Notes: a model not told the origin generated them from the letters alone. A DNA stretch of 64,000 nt from Jongsikchunia kroppenstedtii DSM 45133 (GCF_000380485.1 NZ_AQYG01000046.1:62001-126000); one strand, 5' to 3'; numbered from the stretch's first letter, positions 8,051-17,357 are shown. Program-made: numbers and translations.

Positions 8051-9004
8051 ATGGCAGATTCCGTGGAGTTGCAGGTCAGGTCACGTACGATCCGGCTGTC
8101 CAGCCCGGACCGCGTCTACTTCCCGGCGCGCGGCGAGACCAAGCTCGATCTGGCCAACTACTACATCTCCGTGGGCGACGGCATCGTGCGCGCGTTGCGC
8201 GACCGCCCCTGCATGCTGCACCGGTACCCGAAAGGTGTTGCCGGGCAGAAGGTCCATCAGAAACGCATCCCGGCCGGAGCGCCCGACTGGCTCGAGACGG
8301 TCAACATCTACTTCCCCCGGTTCGGCCGCACCGCCGACGAGGTGTGCGTCACCGAGCTCGGTTCCGTCGTCTGGGCGGTGCAGATGTCGACAGTCGAGTT
8401 CCACCCCTGGAACTCGCGGCGGTTCGACGTCGAGCGACCCGACGAGTGGCGCATCGATCTCGACCCGATGCCCGACTGCTCGTTCGACCGTGTTCGCGGC
8501 GCCGCGCATATCGCCCAGGAAGTGCTGGACGAGTTGGGAATTCGCGGATTTCCGAAGACCTCCGGCGGCTCGGGTCTGCATATCTACGTGCGGATCGAGC
8601 CGGAATGGGAGTTCCACGACGTCCGTCGTGCGGCGTTGGCGTTCGCCCGCGAGGTCGAGCGGCGCAATCCCACCGAGATCACCACCACCTGGTGGCGCAA
8701 GGATCGCGACCCCACGACCGTGTTCGTCGACTACAACCAGAACACCCGCGACCACACGATCGCCAGCGCCTACTCGGTGCGCGGCAATCCCGAGGCCACG
8801 GTGTCGACGCCGATCACCTGGGACGAGATCGACGACGTCGTGCCGCGCGAGTTCACGATCGCGACCGTGCCGGAGAGATTCGCGCGGCTCGGCGACCTGC
8901 ATGCCGACATCGACGACCGCGCCTATCGGCTGGACACTCTGCTGGAATGGGCCGATCGCGACGAGGCGAACGGCGAGCCCTCCGCCGAGTCCGCCGACGA
9001 CTGA
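8051..9004 (+). CDS. LigD-type polymerase/primase (stand-alone PolDom)
   Basis: This 317-residue protein matches the archaeo-eukaryotic primase-like polymerase domain of bacterial LigD in length and motifs. It has the catalytic pair Asp136/Asp138 in RIDLDPMP, the nucleotide-binding SGGSGLH at 171-177, and a third acidic residue Asp227 in VFVDYNQN. No ligase or nuclease domain is attached, so it is one of the independent Prim-PolC-like enzymes that add ribo- or deoxyribonucleotides during gap filling or non-homologous end joining. The divergent RecQ gene supports a repair role. No strong ribosome-binding site precedes the ATG. Confidence 0.9.
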   Translation: MADSVELQVRSRTIRLSSPDRVYFPARGETKLDLANYYISVGDGIVRALRDRPCMLHRYPKGVAGQKVHQKRIPAGAPDWLETVNIYFPRFGRTADEVCVTELGSVVWAVQMSTVEFHPWNSRRFDVERPDEWRIDLDPMPDCSFDRVRGAAHIAQEVLDELGIRGFPKTSGGSGLHIYVRIEPEWEFHDVRRAALAFAREVERRNPTEITTTWWRKDRDPTTVFVDYNQNTRDHTIASAYSVRGNPEATVSTPITWDEIDDVVPREFTIATVPERFARLGDLHADIDDRAYRLDTLLEWADRDEANGEPSAESADD

Positions 9005-9025
9005 CCGCGCCATTCCGGAGGCGGG

Positions 9026-9295
9026 TCAGGCGCCACCGCTCGCCGGCCGAGTCCGCTTCCCGTAACGCTTTTCGAACTTCTGCACCCGGCCGGTCGCGTC
9101 CAGGTTGCGCTGGGTTCCCGTCCAGAACGGATGCGACTCCGAGGTGACGTCGACGACGATCAGCGGATAACTGTTGCCGTCCGACCACTCGATGCTCGAG
9201 GTCGACGTGGCGGTCGACCGGGTGAGGAATGTCGAACCGGTCGATGCGTCCTTGAATACCACCGGGTGGTAGTCCGGGTGGATGCCTGGCTTCAT
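9026..9295 (-). CDS. rpmE2: 50S ribosomal protein L31 type B (zinc-independent)
   Basis: This 89-residue protein begins [16 protein letters not shown] and includes SESHPFWTG, which are hallmarks of type B L31. The CxxC zinc motif of the primary L31 is absent, so it can replace the zinc-bound form when zinc is scarce. Its ATG lies two bases after the stop of the mrf-like gene, with GGAG seven bases upstream, so the two are translated from one message. It sits in a divergent set of cysteine-poor ribosomal genes under candidate Zur boxes. Confidence 0.95.
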   Translation of the reverse strand: MKPGIHPDYHPVVFKDASTGSTFLTRSTATSTSSIEWSDGNSYPLIVVDVTSESHPFWTGTQRNLDATGRVQKFEKRYGKRTRPASGGA

Positions 9296-9297
9296 TC

Positions 9298-10590
9298 TTA
9301 TTCTCCGTTGATTGATTGATCGAACAGCTGCCGGTCTGCCGAATCCGTGTCGCTGCAGGGCTCTTCGTGAAACTGACCGAAAGGATCTGAGTAGCGCAGC
9401 CATTGCCGCTGCCCGAGCGCGTACTCGACGTCGGTGAGCAGCGCGCCGGCCAAGGTGGCCCGAATGATTTCCGGGTCGGCCTGATGCGCCAACACCAGCA
9501 GGTAGGTATGCCGATCGCCGTGCACGGGGTCCCAGTTCGCCTCGGCCAGCACTCGCCGTCCGGCGTCCTGCGATTGTCGTTCGACGTCCGACATCGCGGC
9601 CAGCCAACGGCCACCGGCGGCCACCCGCAAGCCGCCGCCCGCACTCTCCAGCCACAACGCCTCGTCCGGCTGGGATGCGACCCACAACCGGCCGCGGGCG
9701 CTGATCACCCCTTCCAGCAGCACGTCGATCGCCTCGTGCAGCCTCTCGGGATGAAAAGGCCTGCGCGCCACGAACTCCACCAACTGCACGCCACAGTCCG
9801 ACGTCAGCGGGGGCTGGCCGCGCAGCAGCGGTTCGTGCGCGTCGAACACCCTGCCTCGGCGAGCGTCGGCCGGCACCGCCTCCAGGAATGCCTCCACGAG
9901 CGGCCTGGTCAGCGGCCGCTCCGGTAGTTCGAGCAGCATCGGCGCCACCGGATTCAATCGGCCCAGCGCGGCAAAGGTCCGCGCGTCATCCCACGTCCGC
10001 GACGGCGCGGTGCCGGACGCCACGATCGCGTCCGCGAAGTCCACCTGCCCGACGACGACCTGCGCCAACGTCCGCTCGTCGGCATCCTCCGCGATCAGGC
10101 CCGCCTCCACGAGCGTCTCATCGCCGCCGGCATGGGCCAGCCAGGAGCCGACATCGACGCAGGCGATGACCGCCTGGATGCGAACGTCGGCACCGGCCGG
10201 TGCGTCCGGGTAACCGACCATGTCCGCGACCACATGATGATTCACGGCGAAGCACAACGGTTCCGGCTCGATGGCCGGATCCAGCTCCAGGACGATCCGG
10301 TCGACCCCCTCGCGCCGCGCGAGCCGCCGCAGAAACGGAAGCAGGTCGTGTTCGAGAGTGCAGGAGACGCACCCGTGGTCCAGATCGATCCACTCCACCT
10401 GCACATCTGCGCCCGCGGTAACCGGTCCACCTACGCGGACGGTGCGCACCACCACTCCCTGCGCCACAGCACCGAGATCGTGTCGCACCGCCACGGTGCC
10501 CGGTGCCAGAAGCCCGTCAGTCACCCGGCCGACAGCCGAACCATCAAGTCCCGCAACCAGAATCACCGGCACGCGGTTGTCTGCTGACAC
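9298..10590 (-). CDS. CobW/COG0523-family protein, Mrf-like ribosome factor
   Basis: This 430-residue protein is recognised as a COG0523 (CobW) relative by its overall layout and the later W-R-Y/F-rich C-terminal domain, and by its position among zinc-independent ribosomal genes. In M. smegmatis the gene in this place encodes Mrf, which takes part in ribosome hibernation under zinc limitation. Two signature motifs are altered: the P-loop region reads [10 protein letters not shown] (14-23) with no GKT/S, and the metal motif is CVSC (74-77) rather than CxCC. GTP binding is therefore doubtful. The start is the GTG at 10590, eight bases after a perfect AGGAGG; an in-frame GTG at 10599 overlaps that site and is less likely. 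Confidence 0.85.
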   Translation of the reverse strand: MSADNRVPVILVAGLDGSAVGRVTDGLLAPGTVAVRHDLGAVAQGVVVRTVRVGGPVTAGADVQVEWIDLDHGCVSCTLEHDLLPFLRRLARREGVDRIVLELDPAIEPEPLCFAVNHHVVADMVGYPDAPAGADVRIQAVIACVDVGSWLAHAGGDETLVEAGLIAEDADERTLAQVVVGQVDFADAIVASGTAPSRTWDDARTFAALGRLNPVAPMLLELPERPLTRPLVEAFLEAVPADARRGRVFDAHEPLLRGQPPLTSDCGVQLVEFVARRPFHPERLHEAIDVLLEGVISARGRLWVASQPDEALWLESAGGGLRVAAGGRWLAAMSDVERQSQDAGRRVLAEANWDPVHGDRHTYLLVLAHQADPEIIRATLAGALLTDVEYALGQRQWLRYSDPFGQFHEEPCSDTDSADRQLFDQSINGE

Positions 10591-10607
10591 GACAGCCACC
10601 TCCTAAT

Positions 10608-10622
10608 CGACAATCATTTTCA
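10608..10622. promoter_or_regulatory. Candidate Zur box, mrf/rpmE2 side
   Basis: CGACAATCATTTTCA matches 12 of 15 positions of the mycobacterial Zur consensus as I recall it (TGAAAATNATTTTCA type). It lies 17 bases upstream of the leftward GTG start, where a repressor would block transcription of mrf-rpmE2. Confidence 0.65.
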
Positions 10623-10652
10623 TTAAACCCTCCGGCAAGTGTACAGTCTTAT

Positions 10653-10667
10653 TGGCAATCGTTTTCA
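10653..10667. promoter_or_regulatory. Candidate Zur box, rpmB2 side
   Basis: TGGCAATCGTTTTCA matches about 11 of 15 positions of the recalled Zur consensus and sits inside the 17-base dyad 10652-10668. It lies 21 bases upstream of the rightward rpmB2 start. Its centre is 45 bases from that of the other box. Confidence 0.65.
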
Positions 10668-10688
10668 ATAAGACTTCAGGGAGGGCCG

Positions 10689-10925
10689 GTGGCCAACTAC
10701 TGCCAGCTGATGGGGCGGCGGCCCGGATTCGGGAACCACGTCTCGCATTCGCAACGCAAGACCGCGCGTCGCTGGAACCCCAATCTGCAGCAGCGTCGCT
10801 ACTACCTGCCGAGCGAAGGACGGGTGGTGGCGTTGACCCTGTCCACCAAGGCGATCAAGACGATCGATCGCATCGGCATCGACGCCGCCGTGTCCCAGAT
10901 GCGTCAACAAGGAGAGAAGATCTGA
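10689..10925 (+). CDS. rpmB2: 50S ribosomal protein L28, zinc-independent paralogue
   Basis: This 78-residue L28 contains the family segments [12 protein letters not shown] and [10 protein letters not shown]. Zinc-binding L28 proteins carry CxxC near the N-terminus; here only Cys5 remains (CQLM), which marks the cysteine-poor type made in zinc starvation. The start is GTG 10689 with a GAGGG upstream. The stop overlaps the L33 start as TGATG, so the two are coupled. It is the first gene of a four-gene operon under a candidate Zur box. Confidence 0.95.
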   Translation: MANYCQLMGRRPGFGNHVSHSQRKTARRWNPNLQQRRYYLPSEGRVVALTLSTKAIKTIDRIGIDAAVSQMRQQGEKI

Positions 10926-11089
10926 TGTCGGCCAACGACATTCGTCCCATCGTGAAACTCCGGTCGACCGCGAACACCGGGTATACCTACGTGACCCGGA
11001 AGAACCGACGGAACAATCCCGACCGGTTGGTGCTACGGAAATACGATCCGATCGTTCGCCGCCACGTCGAATTCCGTGAGGACCGCTGA
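10925..11089 (+). CDS. rpmG: 50S ribosomal protein L33, zinc-independent paralogue
   Basis: This 54-residue L33 has the motifs [26 protein letters not shown] (positions 7-32) and LRKYDP. It contains no cysteine, so it cannot form the zinc site of the primary L33. It overlaps the L28 stop by one base and is followed one base later by the S14 ATG. Confidence 0.95.
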   Translation: MSANDIRPIVKLRSTANTGYTYVTRKNRRNNPDRLVLRKYDPIVRRHVEFREDR

Positions 11090-11090
11090 G

Positions 11091-11396
11091 ATGGCCAAGA
11101 AGTCGAAGATCATCCGCAACGAACACCGGCGGGAGCTGGTCGCCAAGCATGCGGCCCGGCGCGCCGAGCTGAAAGCGATCGTCCGATCGCCGAGTTCGAC
11201 CGGCGAGCAACGCGCCGCGGCCGCGTCCGCGCTGCAGAAGCTTCCCCGCGACTCGAGCGCCACCCGAATCCGCAACCGCGACACGATCGACGGTCGGCCC
11301 CGCGGCTACTTCCGCAAGATGGGCCTGTCCCGTATCCGCCTGCGCGAGTTGGCCCATCGCGGTGAACTGCCCGGCATCAGCAAGTCCAGCTGGTGA
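11091..11396 (+). CDS. rpsN2: 30S ribosomal protein S14, zinc-independent long form
   Basis: This 101-residue protein begins [14 protein letters not shown] and ends [17 protein letters not shown], which is the long S14 form. It lacks the CxxC...CxxC zinc knuckle found in the about 61-residue primary S14 of actinobacteria, so it substitutes when zinc is short. It is the third gene of the L28-L33-S14-S18 set. Confidence 0.96.
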   Translation: MAKKSKIIRNEHRRELVAKHAARRAELKAIVRSPSSTGEQRAAAASALQKLPRDSSATRIRNRDTIDGRPRGYFRKMGLSRIRLRELAHRGELPGISKSSW

Positions 11397-11433
11397 GCCG
11401 CCCCACCGCATATCGAAGAATCGAAGGATCCCC

Positions 11434-11688
11434 TTGAGCAACAACAGGAAACGCCGACCGATCGTCGCCGGCACCGCGAAGCCGAAGGCGAATCTGTTCG
11501 TCGAGCTCGGTATCGAGCGCGTCGACTACAAGGACGTCGCCACCCTGCGCCGCTTCCTCTCGGCGAGCGGCAAGATCCGCGCCCGCCGGGTCACCGGGCT
11601 GTCGCCGCAGCAACAGCGGCAGGTCGCGACCGCGGTCCGCAACGCCCGCGAAATGGCCCTGCTGCCCTACGGTGCGGGCGGCTCCTGA
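11434..11688 (+). CDS. rpsR2: 30S ribosomal protein S18, second paralogue
   Basis: This 84-residue protein carries the S18 core [19 protein letters not shown] and ends [11 protein letters not shown]. It has no cysteine. The start is the TTG at 11434, preceded by AAGGA; no ATG or GTG gives a better start. It closes the operon and converges on the phoD-like gene 47 bases away. Confidence 0.94.
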   Translation: MSNNRKRRPIVAGTAKPKANLFVELGIERVDYKDVATLRRFLSASGKIRARRVTGLSPQQQRQVATAVRNAREMALLPYGAGGS

Positions 11689-11735
11689 GACTGGAGGTGC
11701 AGCCACCCTTGCCGTCGCCGACGAGCATGAGCCGA

Positions 11736-13409
11736 TCAGGCAGGACCGTTCACCTTCGTCATCCGCCGCGATCCGGAGTTCACCTTCCATGACTGGCCGC
11801 GATACTGTGCGGTCCGCGGATCGGTACGATCGTTCAGGAAGTACCAGTCCATCTGCGCCGCAGCGGATGTGACCGTCAGGACCGCATACCCGTGCGCATC
11901 GGTATCGACCCACCGCGCGTGATTGTTGGTCGCCTGCAATGCGGCCGACGCGACGCCGCCGACGAGCGAATGCTCGGGCAACGAGACGGTGTCGTCCAGG
12001 TTGTTCGACGTGACCGAGGTGACGACGAACTCCGTGGCGACCGTGCCTGCGCCCGGGTAGTTCGCCGGGGATCGCGGAACGTCGTTGGCCCACGACATGT
12101 GGATGTCGCCGGTCAGGAAGACGACGTTCTTCTTGCCGGCGTGGTCGATCGCATCCAGGAGTGTCTGCCGGTCCTTGACGTAGCCGTCCCACTGGTCGCC
12201 GTTGAACGCAATGCCGTTCTCCGGGACACCGATGAGACTGGTGATCGCCTTGGTACGAGCCGGATCGAGCGGCGGCAGCAGGATCGGTGCGATCATCACC
12301 GAATTGCCGATCAGCTGCCTCCGGGTGGCCGACGTGGTGATGCCGCCCGTGACCCACTCCATCTGCCGGCGGCCCATGATGGTGCGCTTCGGATCGTCCG
12401 CCTCGGGTGAGAAGCGGGCCGCTTCCCTGTCGCGGTAGGTGCGCAGATCGAGCATGTTCAGCTCGAGCAGGTTGCCATAGGCAAGGCGCCGATAGATGTG
12501 CCGGTTGTCGGCGGTGACCGTCGGGCGAACCGGCATCCATTCGTAGTAGGCCTGATCGGCGTGGGCCTTGCGCGGTATCCATGGACCCTGCGACGGCTCG
12601 TGATTCTCGGCGCCACGCTTCCACTGATTGTCGGCCACTTCGTGGTCGTCCCAGGTGGCGATGAACGGGTGCTGCGCATGCGCCGCCTGTAGATCCGGGT
12701 CGGTCTTGTACTGACCGTGGCGAATTCGGTAATCGGCGAGCGAGACGATGTCGTGCCGCGGTGCATGAGTGCGGACCGAACCGTGCTTCCCTCCGTACTC
12801 CCCGGCACCGTATTCATAGATGTAGTCGCCGAGGAAGACGACCGCGTCGAGGTCGGTGCGCGCGGCCAGAAAGCGGTAGGCGCCGAAGTACCCGGCCTCC
12901 CAGTTGGCGCAACTGGCGACGCCGAAGCGAACCTTCGACACCTCCGCGCCGGCGGCCGGAGCCGTCTTGGTGCGGCCGATCGGCGACACGGCGCCCGCGG
13001 CCGGGCCACTCGTGATGCGGAAGCGGTACCAGTACAGTGTCGCGGGATGCAGGCCGGACACGTCCACCTTGACCGTGTGGTCCGGCGATGCGTCGGTGGT
13101 GGTCGAACCCGACGCGAGTATCGATCCAAACCCCTTGTCGGAAGCGATTTCCCAGACGACGGCCGAGGCAGCGCCGCGCCTGGACCCGGGCACCGCGTCA
13201 GCGGTGGGAGTCACGCGGGTCCACAGAATGACGCCGCCGGGGAGCGGATCGCCGGACGCCACGCCGTGCCGGAACGCGCTCGGCGCGGCGGTCGCCCGAG
13301 CCGCCGTCAGGCCTGCCGCGACGGGCAGTCCGATGGCGACGGCGCCGGCTCCCGTGGCGCCCATGAAGCGACGACGGGTGAACGAAACGGGAGTCGCTGA
13401 GTCAGACAT
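11736..13409 (-). CDS. phoD: Tat-exported PhoD-type alkaline phosphatase/phosphodiesterase
   Basis: This 557-residue protein starts with a twin-arginine signal (FTRRRFMGATGAG then a hydrophobic run and an Ala-rich cleavage zone near residue 40). The mature part has PhoD family motifs: FRHGVASGDPLPGGVILWTR, VASCANWEAGYFGAYR, FLGDYIYEYG, WDDHEVADNQW and LTGDIHMSW, which supply ligands for the Fe/Ca centre. It should release phosphate from phosphomono- or diesters outside the membrane. An in-frame ATG at 13421 would add four residues. The gene diverges from a second exported phosphatase, and the 142 bases between them presumably hold both promoters. Confidence 0.93.
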   Translation of the reverse strand: MSDSATPVSFTRRRFMGATGAGAVAIGLPVAAGLTAARATAAPSAFRHGVASGDPLPGGVILWTRVTPTADAVPGSRRGAASAVVWEIASDKGFGSILASGSTTTDASPDHTVKVDVSGLHPATLYWYRFRITSGPAAGAVSPIGRTKTAPAAGAEVSKVRFGVASCANWEAGYFGAYRFLAARTDLDAVVFLGDYIYEYGAGEYGGKHGSVRTHAPRHDIVSLADYRIRHGQYKTDPDLQAAHAQHPFIATWDDHEVADNQWKRGAENHEPSQGPWIPRKAHADQAYYEWMPVRPTVTADNRHIYRRLAYGNLLELNMLDLRTYRDREAARFSPEADDPKRTIMGRRQMEWVTGGITTSATRRQLIGNSVMIAPILLPPLDPARTKAITSLIGVPENGIAFNGDQWDGYVKDRQTLLDAIDHAGKKNVVFLTGDIHMSWANDVPRSPANYPGAGTVATEFVVTSVTSNNLDDTVSLPEHSLVGGVASAALQATNNHARWVDTDAHGYAVLTVTSAAAQMDWYFLNDRTDPRTAQYRGQSWKVNSGSRRMTKVNGPA

Positions 13410-13551
13410 AGCGGTCAACATCCCACAGCCACGTGTCCCATTGGTTAACAACTCCGCAACGCCGAACGGTGCACGTACCGGCCGATGTTCGGTCGTGGTC
13501 GACGTAACGAGCAGCCGCCCGCCGATGACCGTTTTGTGCGAAACTCCCCGC

Positions 13552-14619
13552 ATGACTCGCAACGGCCGATCTCCGGTCAGCAACCATCCCAACCGCCGCA
13601 CTTTTCTCGCCGGAGCCGCGGCCGCCGGCACCGCCGTGACCGCGGGCGCCGTCATCGCGGGCACGCCTGCCGCATCTGCCGCAGCGCGTTATCCGTTGCC
13701 GCGTGGCGCCGAAACGCTGCGCGTCCTGGTCACCGGTGACTCCGGGACCGGCGACCGGGCGCAGTACGCCGTGACCGACGCAGCCCGCAGACTGCACCGA
13801 GCGCACGGGTTCGACATCGCGCTCGGGCTCGGCGACAACATCTACGAGGCCGGCCCGAACGGTCCGGACGACATCCAGTTCCTCACCAAGTTCGAGAAGC
13901 CCAACGCCGGCCTCGACTTCCCGTGGCTGATGACGCTCGGCAACCATGACAACAGTTCCGTCTTCCCCGGCGACGGCGGCTGGCTGCTCCGGGGCGACGA
14001 CGAGGTGAAGTACCACGCCCGCTCACGCCGCTGGTACATGCCCGCGCGCTACTACTCCGTCGCGCTCGGCGTCGCCGACTTCTTCATCGTCGACCTGCAT
14101 CCGTTGGCCGCGTACATCCCTCCGATCCTGTCACCGGAATGGGAGGCGGGCGGGCACTACATGACTCGCCAGAGTCGCTGGCTCGACCAGGCCCTGCGCA
14201 CGTCGACGGCGCCGTGGAAATTCGTGTGCACTCACCACCCATATGCGAACAACGGGCCGCACGGTCCCGCCGGCACCTACGACGGGTTGCCTGCACCGCT
14301 GGGTGGTCAGGCGGCGAAGGACTTCATCGAGCGCCACATCGCCGGCCGGGCACAGTTCCTGCTCTCCGGACATGACCACAGCCAGCAGGTGCTGGAGAAC
14401 GTCGGCGGACTCAAGGGCACGCGCCAGATCGTTTCGGGCGCTGCGGCCAAGTCGGTGCACAGCGCGTCGACGAAGCGGTTCCGCGCACGCTACGAGAACT
14501 ACCGGGACACCGGGTTCATGACGCTCGACATCAATCCGAACAGCGTCGCCCTCACCGCGTTCGAGGTTCCGGCGAACGGCGCTGTCCGCCAGGCGTTCTC
14601 CACCACCTACCGCCGCTGA
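13552..14619 (+). CDS. Tat-exported metallophosphoesterase (purple acid phosphatase-like)
   Basis: This 355-residue protein has a twin-arginine signal (NHPNRRTFLAGAAAAG, Ala-rich to about residue 43) and a calcineurin-like fold: VTGDSGTGD, LGLGDNIYE, LGNHDN, THHPYANNG and LSGHDHSQQ bind two metals. Its order of motifs matches acid phosphatases of the purple type. It likely hydrolyses phosphomonoesters at the cell surface. An upstream in-frame ATG at 13525 is possible. Together with the divergent phoD gene it forms a phosphate-scavenging pair; no Pho box was identified. Confidence 0.9.
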   Translation: MTRNGRSPVSNHPNRRTFLAGAAAAGTAVTAGAVIAGTPAASAAARYPLPRGAETLRVLVTGDSGTGDRAQYAVTDAARRLHRAHGFDIALGLGDNIYEAGPNGPDDIQFLTKFEKPNAGLDFPWLMTLGNHDNSSVFPGDGGWLLRGDDEVKYHARSRRWYMPARYYSVALGVADFFIVDLHPLAAYIPPILSPEWEAGGHYMTRQSRWLDQALRTSTAPWKFVCTHHPYANNGPHGPAGTYDGLPAPLGGQAAKDFIERHIAGRAQFLLSGHDHSQQVLENVGGLKGTRQIVSGAAAKSVHSASTKRFRARYENYRDTGFMTLDINPNSVALTAFEVPANGAVRQAFSTTYRR

Positions 14620-14643
14620 GCCCGACGCCGCACAACCGGGCGT

Positions 14644-14675
14644 CCGCACAACCAGACATCACCTGCGTTGTGCGG
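14644..14675. terminator. Hairpin between convergent genes
   Basis: CCGCACAAC (14644-14652) pairs with GTTGTGCGG (14667-14675) over a 14-base loop. A third copy of CCGCACAACC stands at 14628-14637. It lies between the stops of the convergent phosphatase and Nudix genes; no T-run follows on the plus strand, so termination is plausible rather than shown. Confidence 0.45.
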
Positions 14676-14684
14676 AAAGAGGTT

Positions 14685-15509
14685 TCACTCGCCGCCGGAG
14701 ATGTAATGCTCCTGGCCGTCGAAGTCGACGGCGACGCCGGCGTCGGTCACCTTGAGCGTCGGAATGATCGACTCGATCGTGCGCGGCGCCGCGAGCAGGT
14801 CGGCGACCGTGTCGAACTTCGTGATCTCGCGCAGCTGGGTCCAGGTCGGCGGCAGCAGCACGTGCTTGCCGGCCTCGAAGTCGGCGATCGCCGCCGCACC
14901 GGTCTGCCACAGGGTTTCAGCGGCCTCGGAGGTGCGCCCGTCGGCGTGCTGGCCCGCCGGTAGGGCGGCGACGAAGAATCGGGTGTCGTAGCGGCGCCGC
15001 TCGCCCAGCGGCGTGGTCCAGCGCGCCAGCGGCCGCAACAGGTCGGCACGCAGCGAAAGACCCTCGGCAGCAAGGAAGTCCGCGAGCGAGATGCCCTTGT
15101 CGACCAACGCCTGACGCTGCGCCTGCAGCGGCGCCGGATCGGCCAGCGTACCGTCGGCCCGCCCCGCGAGGAGCACCCCGCATTCCTCGAAGAGTTCGCG
15201 CACCGCGGCGGCCACCAGGGCCTGAGCCGTGGCCGCATCCGCCACGAATTGCTCTGCCCACCACGCCGGTTCGGGGCCGGTCCACGCGATGTCGGCCTGG
15301 CTGTCCCGTGGATCGACGCCGCCGCCCGGGAACACCGTCATCCCCGGCGCGAACGCCATCTGCGGCACCCGCTTCTGCAGGAACACCTCGATCCCCCCTG
15401 AGGCATCCCCCCTCGCTCCGCTCGACCGACCGTCGCGCACCAGCACCACGGTCGCCGCGTCCCGGATCGGCACCGATTCCGGATCCTCTGCCAATGCGTA
15501 GCGACTCAT
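14685..15509 (-). CDS. Nudix hydrolase-like protein
   Basis: This 274-residue protein has a Nudix fold signature split by an insertion: PGGGVD at 61-66 and RELFEECGVL at 104-113, instead of the usual 23-residue box. Such long-insert Nudix proteins resemble coenzyme A or NUDT19-like diphosphatases, so activity on a nucleoside diphosphate derivative is likely but the substrate is unknown. Its ATG overlaps the stop of the ABC ATPase gene as ATGA. In the mycobacterial genomes I remember, the same pair lies near serB2 and ctaD, as here. Confidence 0.86.
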   Translation of the reverse strand: MSRYALAEDPESVPIRDAATVVLVRDGRSSGARGDASGGIEVFLQKRVPQMAFAPGMTVFPGGGVDPRDSQADIAWTGPEPAWWAEQFVADAATAQALVAAAVRELFEECGVLLAGRADGTLADPAPLQAQRQALVDKGISLADFLAAEGLSLRADLLRPLARWTTPLGERRRYDTRFFVAALPAGQHADGRTSEAAETLWQTGAAAIADFEAGKHVLLPPTWTQLREITKFDTVADLLAAPRTIESIIPTLKVTDAGVAVDFDGQEHYISGGE

Positions 15510-16369
15510 CGCGCCCTCCTGTGCGATCCGGCTCGGCGGGCCCGCCGAGCGAAGTATCGGCCGTCCACCTGGTCGAGCGCGATCGACTGACGGAACGCCT
15601 CCGACAGGTTGTCGGCGGTCACGACGTCGTCGATCAGGCCCTGCGCCACCACTTCTCCGTCGTTCAAAAGCATTGCGTGCGTGAAGCCTTCGGGGATCTC
15701 TTCCACATGGTGGGTGATCAGCACCGTGGCCGGGGCATCAGGATCGGCGGCCAACTCACCCAGCCGGGCGACCAACTCCTCGCGGCCGCCCAGATCAAGA
15801 CCGGCGGCCGGCTCGTCCAGCAGGAGTAGTTCAGGATCGGTCATCAGGGCGCGGGAGATCAGGACGCGTTTGCGCTCGCCCTCGGACAGGGTGCCGTAGA
15901 CGCGGTCGGCCAGATGTTCGGCACCCATCGACTCAAGCGTTTCGACCGCCTGACTCCTGTCGACCTGCTCGTACTCCTCGCGCCACCGCCCCAGAACCGA
16001 ATACCCGGCCGAGATCACCAGATCGCTGACGAGCTCGTCCGGCGGAATCCGGTCGGCCAGCATCGACGACGTCACGCCGATGCGGATCGCGAGTTCGCGA
16101 ACATCGGTGTGGCCCAGCACTTCTCCGAGAATGTGCGCGGTACCCGACGTCGGATGCGTCTCGGCGGCCGCCATGCGCATCAGCGAGGTCTTGCCGGCAC
16201 CGTTGGGGCCGAGCACCACCCAGCGCTCGTCCAGCTCCACCTGCCAGTTGATCGGTCCGACGAGACGCTTACCGCCGCGGCGCAGCACGACATCGCGGAA
16301 GTCGATCAGCAGATCCGGATCGGGCGCGACATCCCCCGCAGCGTTCTCGGCAATAGGCACGACACCCAT
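15506..16369 (-). CDS. ABC transporter ATP-binding protein
   Basis: This 287-residue single-cassette ATPase has Walker A GPNGAGKT at 54-61, signature LSEGERKRV and Walker B LLLLDEPAAGLD followed by the switch His in THHVEE. No permease or binding protein gene is adjacent, so the transport role is undefined; related orphan ATPases (ModF/YfiL-like) may act in other processes. It is cotranscribed with the Nudix gene, overlapping it by 4 bases. Confidence 0.92.
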   Translation of the reverse strand: MGVVPIAENAAGDVAPDPDLLIDFRDVVLRRGGKRLVGPINWQVELDERWVVLGPNGAGKTSLMRMAAAETHPTSGTAHILGEVLGHTDVRELAIRIGVTSSMLADRIPPDELVSDLVISAGYSVLGRWREEYEQVDRSQAVETLESMGAEHLADRVYGTLSEGERKRVLISRALMTDPELLLLDEPAAGLDLGGREELVARLGELAADPDAPATVLITHHVEEIPEGFTHAMLLNDGEVVAQGLIDDVVTADNLSEAFRQSIALDQVDGRYFARRARRAGSHRRAR

Positions 16370-16417
16370 GTTGCCTGACCTGCCGCGGGGTCGAGCCTCC
16401 GCCCTCCCGGAACCGGA

Positions 16418-17281
16418 CTACTGCTGCGTCAATTGCCCCAGCACTTGTTGCGCGAGGCCGAGGCCTTTCGAGATCGCGGCCTGGTCGGCGGCAACATCCT
16501 GCGGATCGAGCGGAGCCTGCCCGGTGGTCGAAGGATGACCGGCGCCCCACTGTCCGTAGCTCGCCTTGAGAATGTCGTTGACGTCGACGCCCACCCCGGC
16601 CACCTTGTTCGCGTTGATCACGCTTTGCCGCAGGTGCGCCGCCGGATGCACGTAGCCCTGCGGAGTACCCCAGCCGTGCTGCCAATAGAAGCTGCCCAGG
16701 CCGGCCTGCACCAGCGCATCGATCGTCGGCGAGTTCGCGTAGACGCCGACCCGACCGTGTCCGAGCACCGATTCCCAGCCCTTGATGTAAGGAATCACCA
16801 CGGTGAGAATCTGCTCGGTCGACGGATTCGCGTCGATGCTGGCGTAGATCGGCGCCGTATCGGGGCCGCCGACCGCCTTGTGCTGAGCCAGCCCCCGCTG
16901 CGCATGCTGCACGCCGCCGGCCAACCCGCCCATCCAATCCTGGTTCGTGGTGTCGCCGTATTCATAGTTGCTGACGATGGCCAGCCCGGCCGCCTGCAGC
17001 TGTTGCGCCTCACTGGCCTGCATGGGTTTGCCGACTGCCCAGGTGGATTGGGGCAGATGGTCGGAGACATAGCGGATCGCACCGACGGCTCCGGACGCCT
17101 TGAGATCGGATGCCTGCAACACGCCTGCGGAGTAGTCCAGAAGCACCCCGAGCGAGCCGGGCGTCTGCGGGCTGATCGTGTCGGCCGACGCCGATGCGGT
17201 GCTGCCGATCGACATTGCCACCGCGCCGCCGATCCCCGCGAGCGCAGATATTCGCAGCATGTCACGTCGATTCACAAGCAT
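16418..17281 (-). CDS. Tat-exported DUF1906 (glycoside hydrolase-like) protein, copy 1
   Basis: This 287-residue protein has a twin-arginine signal ([17 protein letters not shown], Ala/Ser-rich to about residue 34) and one DUF1906 domain. That domain has a TIM-barrel resembling GH25-like peptidoglycan hydrolases; visible family segments are GVLLDYSAGV, AIRYVSD, YASIDANPS and YWQHGWGTPQGYVHPAAHLRQ (split by a few residues from the GVDVND motif). It probably acts on the cell wall, but catalysis is not established. It is a tandem duplicate of the next gene. The ATG at 17281 is preferred; a TTG at 17299 would add six residues. Confidence 0.88.
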   Translation of the reverse strand: MLVNRRDMLRISALAGIGGAVAMSIGSTASASADTISPQTPGSLGVLLDYSAGVLQASDLKASGAVGAIRYVSDHLPQSTWAVGKPMQASEAQQLQAAGLAIVSNYEYGDTTNQDWMGGLAGGVQHAQRGLAQHKAVGGPDTAPIYASIDANPSTEQILTVVIPYIKGWESVLGHGRVGVYANSPTIDALVQAGLGSFYWQHGWGTPQGYVHPAAHLRQSVINANKVAGVGVDVNDILKASYGQWGAGHPSTTGQAPLDPQDVAADQAAISKGLGLAQQVLGQLTQQ

Positions 17282-17357
17282 GACATCGACTATCGCCAAT
17301 TAACCTGAACACCACCAGGCCCAACAGCCACAATGTGGTCACGATTGAGCGTCGGGC

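Noticed and set aside
5753-9004. Very long open frame on the plus strand opposite the RecQ gene, running into the polymerase gene
   Set aside because: It is the antisense frame of a GC-rich gene with few stop codons. The product is rich in Arg, Gln and His and matches nothing, while the minus strand encodes clear helicase motifs.
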